The notes under the pieces are model-generated. The model searched no databases, was not told where the DNA came from, and worked only from the letters and a program-made list of their open reading frames with translations. A program made the translations under genes and the position numbers. A stretch of 12,296 nucleotides of DNA. It comes from an uncultured Prevotella sp. (GTDB taxonomy: Bacteria > Bacteroidota > Bacteroidia > Bacteroidales > Bacteroidaceae). The first letter of the stretch is position 1, and each line of letters starts with the position of its first letter. Below, piece after piece: positions 7,357 to 12,296 of the stretch. The stretch covers positions 1 to 12,296 of the forward strand of contig CAAHDP010000376.1 of assembly GCA_900770515.1 (NCBI GenBank). Reading direction: 5' to 3'.

Positions 7357-7914
7357 CTATTTCTGACGCTTAAAGACAAAGATACCCTGGTGATTCTCCA
7401 ACAACAAACTGTCAGGACCTAAATTATCGATATCAAAGGTGTCTTTATTCAAGAGAAGCTTACCATTCATGATTTTCCAGGAAGTCCATGGGTTGGTTTC
7501 AGCCTTTACATTATTCTTCACCTCGCCACCTTCCAACAGGTCGAAATTCTTATCCAGAGAAATCCACTTACCTAACAAAGAAGTCAGATTGATAACCTTC
7601 TGGGCTATCATCTCACCATCCTGTGCCTTATAAGCCAAAAGAGCAATACGGTCGCCAGCCATCAAACCACCCTGGACAATAGAAGGATTGGCATCATCAA
7701 TAAAGACAGAAAGCGTATCCCCCTCATCAGAACACAATTCCAAACTGTGCATGGATGTACCTTCACCACACACACCATATATTGTAGAATCATTAACCTC
7801 CTCAACTTCGACAGAATCATTGGCACTTATAACAGGGGTATTTTTCTTTTCCTTACAACTATTGGCAGCAAACAAGACCACCATAGCAATTGCCATATAA
7901 ACTAACTTCTTCAT
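7357..7914 (-). CDS. Lipoprotein with lipocalin-like C-terminal region
   Basis: This 185-residue protein starts with a lipoprotein signal: MKK, a hydrophobic stretch, and lipobox AANSC with the modified cysteine at residue 20, followed by KEKKN and a short acidic linker. Residues about 44-110 contain short beta-prone stretches (YGVCGEG, LSVFIDD, GDRIALLAYK, AQKVINL) that could be a small barrel such as an OB-like fold. Residues about 112-183 begin with LLGKWISLD and include PWTSWKI, GKLLLN and GIFVFKRQ, resembling the lipocalin-like domains of Bacteroidota lipoproteins. The four residues after the cysteine are mainly basic, unlike acidic surface-export signals, so a periplasm-facing position is more likely (inference). 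It sits between mazG and rnz on the same strand. Its ligand and role are unknown. Confidence 0.75.
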   Translation of the reverse strand: MKKLVYMAIAMVVLFAANSCKEKKNTPVISANDSVEVEEVNDSTIYGVCGEGTSMHSLELCSDEGDTLSVFIDDANPSIVQGGLMAGDRIALLAYKAQDGEMIAQKVINLTSLLGKWISLDKNFDLLEGGEVKNNVKAETNPWTSWKIMNGKLLLNKDTFDIDNLGPDSLLLENHQGIFVFKRQK

Positions 7915-7979
7915 AACTTGACTATCGTTAAAAATTAATATTAAACAACATGACTGTTGAGCTGTGAGCTTATCAGTTT

Positions 7980-8873
7980 TCAGTCACTATTCCGCTCTTG
8001 CAGCTTAGCTTCATTCCAGAGATTATCCATTTCTTCCAAACTCATATCCTTCAGGTTCTTGCCCTGTTTTAAGGAATGATCTTCAACATAATTGAAGCGA
8101 CGGATGAACTTCTGATTCGTCTTTTCGAGGGCATTGTCAGGATTGAGTTTATAGAGACGGGCAGCGTTGATGACAGAGAAGAGGAAATCCCCCAATTCCT
8201 GTGTAGATTTTTCCTTATCTTCCTTAGCCAACTCTACCTTCAGCTCCTCCAGTTCTTCCTGTACCTTATCCCATACATCCTCCTTTTCCTTCCAGTCAAA
8301 GCCCACATTGCGAGCCTTGTCCTGAATGCGATAAGCCTTGATAAGCGAAGGAAGAGAATTGGGTACACCACTCAGAACTCTTTCGTTTCCATCCTTTTCC
8401 TGCTGCTTGATCTGTTCCCAAGTCTTTTCGACAGAAGCCGCAGTCTTGGGCTTTCCAGCATTCAAAGCCAGAGATGCATCAGACTCTTTATATACAACCT
8501 GTCCGGCCTCATTGATATACATATCAGGATTAGAGACCGTCCATTCCCCCTCCTCATTCCAATTGATAAACGGATGGCGGAACATCAGTTTGTCAGCTTC
8601 CTGGTTGCAGACATCACAAATATCAAACTTGCCATCTTCACGACCAATAATGCTATAAAACATCACATGTTCCAAGACGTCACCCAATTCTTTCTTTATA
8701 TCCTTATAATCACGCTTCATGAGGGCATCACAAAGTTCGAAAGCCTCCTCGATGGTGTTAGGTCGAAGACTTTCAAACGTCTGTTTTCTGTCCCAAGGAC
8801 ATTGAACACGAAGTCGGTCCTGAACATCCAGCAATCTGCTGAATGCAGCTAGTTTTTCTTCTTTTGTATGCAC
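7980..8873 (-). CDS. mazG: Nucleoside triphosphate pyrophosphohydrolase MazG
   Basis: This 297-residue all-alpha NTP pyrophosphohydrolase hydrolyses (d)NTPs to monophosphates and pyrophosphate, and is linked to clearing abnormal nucleotides and tuning the stringent response. It has the two tandem MazG domains of the family. The first shows CPWDRKQT at 25-32, the EEAFE acidic helix at 42-46 and ELGDVLEH at 62-69. The second shows EELEELKVE at 206-214 and ELGDFLFSVINAARLY at 226-241, then NQKFIRRFNYVE. Acidic residues for Mg2+ are present in both. It is about 35 residues longer than the roughly 263-residue E. coli enzyme, mainly because of extra sequence at about 104-145, between the FRHP motif and KTWEQIK. 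The ATG at 8873 lies about 60 bases downstream of a consensus -7 box. Confidence 0.97.
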   Translation of the reverse strand: MHTKEEKLAAFSRLLDVQDRLRVQCPWDRKQTFESLRPNTIEEAFELCDALMKRDYKDIKKELGDVLEHVMFYSIIGREDGKFDICDVCNQEADKLMFRHPFINWNEEGEWTVSNPDMYINEAGQVVYKESDASLALNAGKPKTAASVEKTWEQIKQQEKDGNERVLSGVPNSLPSLIKAYRIQDKARNVGFDWKEKEDVWDKVQEELEELKVELAKEDKEKSTQELGDFLFSVINAARLYKLNPDNALEKTNQKFIRRFNYVEDHSLKQGKNLKDMSLEEMDNLWNEAKLQERNSD

Positions 8874-8934
8874 TTTTATAGAGTTAAAATTAAATATTCA
8901 TTATAAAATCATCGATAATCGAATTATTTTTGTG

Positions 8935-8966
8935 CAAAGATAGGCAAAAAATTTGGCAGAAACAAA
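8935..8966 (-). promoter_or_regulatory. Promoter of mazG, interleaved with the rho promoter
   Basis: On the minus strand a perfect TATCTTTG -7 box lies at 8942-8935 and a TTTG -33 box at 8966-8963, exactly 20 bp apart. The -33 box falls inside the spacer of the divergent rho promoter. It would give a leader of about 55 bases for mazG and may drive the whole minus-strand gene series. Confidence 0.75.
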
Positions 8967-8983
8967 TTTTTTAATTATCTTTG
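8952..8983 (+). promoter_or_regulatory. Promoter of rho, interleaved with the mazG promoter
   Basis: A TTTG -33 box at 8952-8955 and a perfect TATCTTTG -7 box at 8976-8983 are 20 bp apart. The -33 box falls inside the spacer of the divergent mazG promoter. Transcription should start near 8988-8992, leaving a leader of about 80 bases before rho. Confidence 0.78.
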
Positions 8984-8985
8984 CA

Positions 8986-9027
8986 CTCGAAAGATAACTT
9001 TTCGAGCGATGTTTCAATTCTTGAAAC
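8986..9027 (+). promoter_or_regulatory. Two-hairpin leader of rho
   Basis: Two perfect 7-bp stems lie back to back in the rho leader: CTCGAAA (8986-8992) with TTTCGAG (9000-9006), and GTTTCAA (9011-9017) with TTGAAAC (9021-9027) around a 3-base loop. Neither is followed by a U-run, so they are not intrinsic terminators. rho genes in several bacteria are controlled by their own product in the leader, so a regulatory or mRNA-stabilising role is possible (inference). Confidence 0.45.
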
Positions 9028-9072
9028 GTCAAAATCACTCAGAAACAATATTCACATATACAATATATAATA

Positions 9073-11154
9073 ATGTATAGCAAGGAAGAATTATCAGCAA
9101 ATAGTGTCGTTCAGTTGAAGGACATTGCTAAGCAAATTGGAGTCAAGATTAAATCTGGCGACAATAAGGAAACGATTATCAATACTATTTTCAATGCTCA
9201 GACAGAGGATTCTACTCTGGCTGCAACAAAACGCAAACGTACCCGTATCGTCTCCAGCAAAGAGGATAGAGTATATAGCGTAAATGGTATCGACGGAGAA
9301 AACTTTGACGTACAAAAGCATCAAGTAACAGGTCCTACAGAAAATAATGCGAAGGAAGGAGACCACATGGAAGAGACCAATGATCCAATGGCCGCTTTCC
9401 CAAAGCACCGCGGACGCAAAAGTAAGGCAGAACTTGAAGCAATTGCTGCAGCCAAGGCTGCTGCCATAAAAGCACAGCAAGAGAAACTGAATGCGCAACA
9501 AACAGGTCAACAAGGAACCTTAGAAGAGGGGAACTTTGATTTTTCAGAGCAGAATATGCCTGAAACATTACCCGCAGAGCAGCAAGATTCCACAGAAACA
9601 AACAATGACGATTTAGTCACATCAGGAGCAGAATACTCCCAGCAAAACGATTCCTTCATACCAGAAGAACAATTTGCACAAAGAGAGGCAACCAATGACT
9701 ATCAAGGTAACGACAAAGAGGAGTTGATAGCTAAGTTGCAAGCTAAAATGGAAGCCCACAACAATAAGAATACTGATTCTGACAATAATGCGAATCCTGC
9801 AGAGGAAAAACAAGAAGCAAATAAGCCAGAAACAACATCCAATGCTGAAGGTATATGGGAGGGTGATCCTGGTGATGGTACAGACTTCATCACTGTTGTA
9901 GATATACCTATCGAAGACCAGACTGCCATTCCATCGGTAGATATCTTCGACAGACCTATCAATGCTGCCAATTCATCAGCAGCGACAGAAGAGTCTAATG
10001 CTGAAGCGACACCACAAGAGCCAGCCTATGACTTCTCCGGTATCGTAACATCATGCGGTGTTCTCGAAGTAATGCCAGACGGATATGGATTCCTGCGCAG
10101 CAGCGACTATAATTATCTTTCTTCACCAGATGATGTTTATGTATCTGCTAATCAGATCAAGCGATATGGTTTGAAGACTGGTGACGTCGTGTTCTGTCAT
10201 GTTCGTCCTCCACACGAGGGTGAGAAATACTTCCCACTTACCAGCATAGAAAAGATCAACGGTCGCGAACCAGCAGAAGTAAGAGACCGAGTACCATTTG
10301 AACATCTGACTCCTCTCTTCCCTGACGAGAAGTTCAATCTTTGTGGAGATCGGAAGACCACCAACTTGAGTACCCGAATTGTAGACCTGTTCTCTCCTAT
10401 CGGTAAGGGACAGCGTGCACTGATTGTGGCTCAGCCAAAAACCGGTAAGACAATCCTCATGAAGGATATCGCCAATGCGATAGCAGCCAATCATCCTGAA
10501 GCCTATCTGATGATGTTGCTTATTGACGAGCGTCCTGAGGAAGTTACTGACATGGCTCGCACCGTAAATGCGGAGGGGATTGCCTCAACATTTGATGAAC
10601 CGGCAGAACGCCATGTAAAGATTGCAGGTATCGTCCTGGAAAAGGCAAAGAGAATGGTAGAGTGTGGACATGATGTAGTCATCTTCCTTGATTCCATCAC
10701 TCGTCTGGCCCGTGCCTACAATACGGTTGCTCCTGCATCTGGTAAGGTATTGACCGGTGGTGTTGATGCCAATGCATTACAGAAACCTAAGCGTTTCTTT
10801 GGTGCTGCACGTAACATCGAAGGCGGTGGTTCGCTCACCATCATCGCTACAGCTTTGATAGACACTGGTAGTAAGATGGATGAAGTTATCTTTGAGGAAT
10901 TCAAGGGTACCGGTAACATGGAATTGCAGCTTGACCGCTCACTCAGCAACAAGCGTATCTTCCCTGCAGTCAACCTGGTGGCTTCATCTACACGTCGTGA
11001 TGATCTCCTGCAAGACAGAACCACACTCGACCGTATGTGGATTCTCCGCAAGTACATCTCTGACATGAACCCTATTGAGGCAATGAATACCATCCACAAG
11101 TCTATGCAGAACACTCGCAACAATGACGAGTTCCTGCTTTCGATGAATTCATAA
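9073..11154 (+). CDS. rho: Transcription termination factor Rho with large disordered insertion
   Basis: Rho is the hexameric RNA-dependent ATPase that translocates along nascent RNA and ends transcription. This one has 693 residues against about 420 in E. coli. Residues 3-43 are the helical Rho N-terminal domain. Residues about 45-315 are a Gln/Asn/Glu/Ser/Thr-rich, low-complexity insertion containing basic patches KRKRTR (53-58) and KHRGRKSK (111-118). The cold-shock-like RNA-binding domain follows (about 319-400, RNP1-like DGYGFLR at 336-342). The RecA-type motor has Walker A AQPKTGKT at 453-460, Walker [11 protein letters not shown] at 535-544, and the conserved [13 protein letters not shown] segment near 634-646. 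The extra region matches the phase-separating disordered region described for Rho of Bacteroides thetaiotaomicron. The ATG gives a proper N-terminal domain. No clear intrinsic terminator follows. Confidence 0.98.
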   Translation: MYSKEELSANSVVQLKDIAKQIGVKIKSGDNKETIINTIFNAQTEDSTLAATKRKRTRIVSSKEDRVYSVNGIDGENFDVQKHQVTGPTENNAKEGDHMEETNDPMAAFPKHRGRKSKAELEAIAAAKAAAIKAQQEKLNAQQTGQQGTLEEGNFDFSEQNMPETLPAEQQDSTETNNDDLVTSGAEYSQQNDSFIPEEQFAQREATNDYQGNDKEELIAKLQAKMEAHNNKNTDSDNNANPAEEKQEANKPETTSNAEGIWEGDPGDGTDFITVVDIPIEDQTAIPSVDIFDRPINAANSSAATEESNAEATPQEPAYDFSGIVTSCGVLEVMPDGYGFLRSSDYNYLSSPDDVYVSANQIKRYGLKTGDVVFCHVRPPHEGEKYFPLTSIEKINGREPAEVRDRVPFEHLTPLFPDEKFNLCGDRKTTNLSTRIVDLFSPIGKGQRALIVAQPKTGKTILMKDIANAIAANHPEAYLMMLLIDERPEEVTDMARTVNAEGIASTFDEPAERHVKIAGIVLEKAKRMVECGHDVVIFLDSITRLARAYNTVAPASGKVLTGGVDANALQKPKRFFGAARNIEGGGSLTIIATALIDTGSKMDEVIFEEFKGTGNMELQLDRSLSNKRIFPAVNLVASSTRRDDLLQDRTTLDRMWILRKYISDMNPIEAMNTIHKSMQNTRNNDEFLLSMNS

Positions 11155-11248
11155 AAAGTCTCAGCATAGTCTCATTGACTCAAATCAAGAAATGCATGTC
11201 ATATACACATTTTTTGCAAAAATATTCTTTATTCTCATAAAAAAGTGT

Positions 11249-11256
11249 TAACTTTG
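11249..11256 (+). promoter_or_regulatory. Candidate -7 promoter box upstream of a small ORF
   Basis: TAACTTTG matches TAnnTTTG exactly and continues as CACTCG, the same downstream bases that follow the rho -7 box. A good -33 TTTG at the right distance is not seen (the nearest, at 11213-11216, is 32 bases away). It lies 53 bases before the ATG of the small ORF at 11309 and within an AT-rich gap. Confidence 0.5.
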
Positions 11257-11308
11257 CACTCGTATTAAGGAATAACGAATAATAAAATTTAAAAGATTAG
11301 AAAAAATT

Positions 11309-11449
11309 ATGATGACTATGTTTACTTTAGCGTTAGCAGCAGTAATGTTCTCAGGAATGGTTGTATGTATGGGTATGTTCTTGAAGCATGTTATACATTC
11401 TATACCAGAGGTGGTTGATATCAACCATAGAGTATGTCTCTGTAAGTAA
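11309..11449 (+). CDS. Small hydrophobic Met/Cys-rich protein, 46 residues, unknown
   Basis: An ATG-to-TAA frame of 46 codons lies between rho and the convergent dipeptidase gene. It begins MMTMFTLALAAVMF, continues through a hydrophobic segment to about residue 25 (one predicted membrane helix), and has a polar tail of about 20 residues (KHVIHSIPEVVDI) ending RVCLCK. It has eight methionines and three cysteines (Cys20, Cys43, Cys45). A consensus -7 box lies 53 bases upstream and a strong terminator 44 bases downstream, so the ORF has the frame of a real single-gene transcript. No ribosome-binding site is obvious, but Bacteroidota rarely show strong ones. ATGs at codons 2 and 4 are alternative starts. 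I do not recognise a family. A noncoding small RNA with a chance frame is the main alternative. Confidence 0.5.
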   Translation: MMTMFTLALAAVMFSGMVVCMGMFLKHVIHSIPEVVDINHRVCLCK

Positions 11450-11493
11450 AGTAGACTTTCAAAATATTTCAGAGAGAGATTTTTTATAAGAGA

Positions 11494-11525
11494 AAGGGCG
11501 GGTTCCAAATATGGAACCTGCCCTT
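11494..11525. terminator. Strong bidirectional terminator
   Basis: A 14-bp stem (11494-11507 with 11512-11525) has one G-U pair on the plus-strand RNA and a 4-base AATA loop. It is followed by TTCTTGCTTTATT on the plus side and TTTCTC plus an AT-rich run on the minus side. It can end the small-ORF transcript (and rho readthrough) and the convergent dipeptidase transcript. Confidence 0.85.
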
Positions 11526-11555
11526 CTTGCTTTATTATTATATATACCGATCATA

Positions 11556-12296
11556 TTATTTATCGTTTTCTGGAACCAGGAATTTGTCACCAGACTGCTT
11601 AACCAATTCCTTGGCGTACTTCTCAGGATAGCCTGGACGAGCTGGACGAGCACCCAAACCATACTGGGTCTTCTCGAAAGTACCGTTCTTGTCGGTTGGC
11701 TTGATAATCATATCATTATACTTCACCACCATGAACTCGAAAAGCTGGTTCCAGCGAGCCAACATCTGCTGAGCCTTCTCTACACTGTAGTCGTTGAGAT
11801 ACTTCACGGCAGCCTGTGGGTTCTGGGCATAAAGCTCCTGAGCCTTCTTCTCAACACCTGCCTGAGCAGCGAAATAGCTGTTATCCAAGCTATCACGAAC
11901 CTCCTTCAAGGTTGGGAACATCAGGCTGTAACGAGGATAAACCATGTTGCTGGTCATGTTGCAAACCCAGTAAGCGTTCTTCTTGCTGAAATGCACCGCA
12001 TCAACACCAGGAGTATTGTAGCACTCAGGACGCTTGGTCATAGAGCAATATACCGGAGTGAACGCAGCCATATTGGCATCATCGTTGGCAAACCAGAACA
12101 CGCCACCAATCTCTCTTGGCAACCATGAACGCATCTGGCTCACGAATACGAAACCACTCTGCTGGGTGCTGACAGGACGCTCGTTGAAATACTGCTTGCC
12201 ATCCACCTTATACATCAATGGTGTAGGACGATAAGGCATCTCCCAGATACCGCCACCGATATCAGACCCGTCGGCTACAGAAAGAGGAGTACCCTC
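11556..12296 (-). CDS. C69-family dipeptidase, C-terminal part
   Basis: The frame is open from the right edge of the window to a TAA at 11558-11556 and gives 246 residues. It begins in the EGTPLSVAD segment and continues with STQQSGFVFVSQMRSWLP, EIGGVFWFANDD and AFTPVYCSMT, then NAYWVCNMTSN and PRYSLM. This series is typical of the C-terminal half of peptidase family C69 (the U34 dipeptidases, related to Lactobacillus PepD), which are Ntn-hydrolases that become active when an N-terminal cysteine is exposed. That cysteine and any signal peptide lie outside the window. The tail (about 100 residues) is helical and Lys/Ala/Gln-rich. Members cut dipeptides; Bacteroidota versions are often exported (inference). 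Starting at the internal ATG (12239) would be wrong because similarity continues upstream of it. Confidence 0.9.
   Translation of the reverse strand, partial: EGTPLSVADGSDIGGGIWEMPYRPTPLMYKVDGKQYFNERPVSTQQSGFVFVSQMRSWLPREIGGVFWFANDDANMAAFTPVYCSMTKRPECYNTPGVDAVHFSKKNAYWVCNMTSNMVYPRYSLMFPTLKEVRDSLDNSYFAAQAGVEKKAQELYAQNPQAAVKYLNDYSVEKAQQMLARWNQLFEFMVVKYNDMIIKPTDKNGTFEKTQYGLGARPARPGYPEKYAKELVKQSGDKFLVPENDK

Noticed and set aside
7946..7959. Small inverted repeat CAACA/TGTTG between mazG and the lipoprotein gene
   Set aside because: The stem is only 5 bp with a broken AT-rich tail, too weak to call a terminator.
8076..8852. 258-residue open frame on the plus strand opposite mazG
   Set aside because: It lies fully antisense to a clear mazG, gives a hydrophobic Ile/Leu/Phe-rich product with no recognisable motif, and has no promoter; it is a reading-frame shadow.
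11156..11220. Possible terminator just after rho (AGTCTCA repeats, ATGT/ACAT stem before TTTTTTG)
   Set aside because: Only 4-bp stems can be formed; rho readthrough probably ends at 11494-11525 or by Rho itself.
11511..12128. 205-residue open frame on the plus strand opposite the dipeptidase gene
   Set aside because: It starts inside a terminator stem and runs antisense to conserved C69 sequence, so it is a shadow.
1..12296. CRISPR array, tRNA/rRNA genes, insertion sequence ends, toxin-antitoxin or phage genes
   Set aside because: I looked for repeat-spacer patterns, tRNA-like cloverleafs, transposase motifs and paired small genes and saw none. MazG here is the chromosomal housekeeping enzyme and has no adjacent MazE/MazF-like genes.

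Overview
The window looks like ordinary chromosome of a gut or oral Bacteroidales bacterium, most likely Prevotella/Segatella. This rests on protein style, on Bacteroidota-type promoters (TTTG, about 20-21 bp, then TAnnTTTG), on a Rho factor with a very large disordered insertion, and on an ECF sigma factor paired with a beta-barrel anti-sigma protein. The genus is an inference. No RNA genes, insertion sequences, CRISPR arrays or phage genes were seen.

Left part (1-4384), plus strand: the 3' end of rpmA (ribosomal protein L27) with a clean terminator; serS (seryl-tRNA synthetase) with its own promoter and a long terminator hairpin; then a 780-residue fusion of the two subunits of an NfnAB-type flavin/iron-sulfur NAD(P)H oxidoreductase. 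A bidirectional terminator at 4345-4384 separates it from the convergent genes.

Middle part (4396-8873), minus strand, read from right to left: mazG (NTP pyrophosphohydrolase), a small lipoprotein with a lipocalin-like C-terminal half, rnz (ribonuclease Z), an ECF sigma factor that appears to start with TTG, and, overlapping it by 8 bases, a 457-residue protein with a cytoplasmic N-terminus, one inner-membrane helix, a long low-complexity linker and a C-terminal eight-strand beta-barrel. The last two match the sigma/Dma (dual membrane-spanning anti-sigma factor) arrangement known from Bacteroidota and are the most interesting system here. No strong terminator interrupts the five genes, so mazG transcription may run through to the sigma pair.

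Right part (8874-12296): mazG and rho diverge from two near-consensus promoters whose -33 elements lie inside each other's spacers. rho has a leader with two perfect hairpins and encodes a 693-residue protein with roughly 260-270 extra residues before the RNA-binding domain. After rho come a -7 promoter element, a previously uncalled 46-codon ORF for a small hydrophobic Met/Cys-rich protein (11309-11449), a strong bidirectional terminator, and the 3' end of a minus-strand C69-family dipeptidase that runs off the window.
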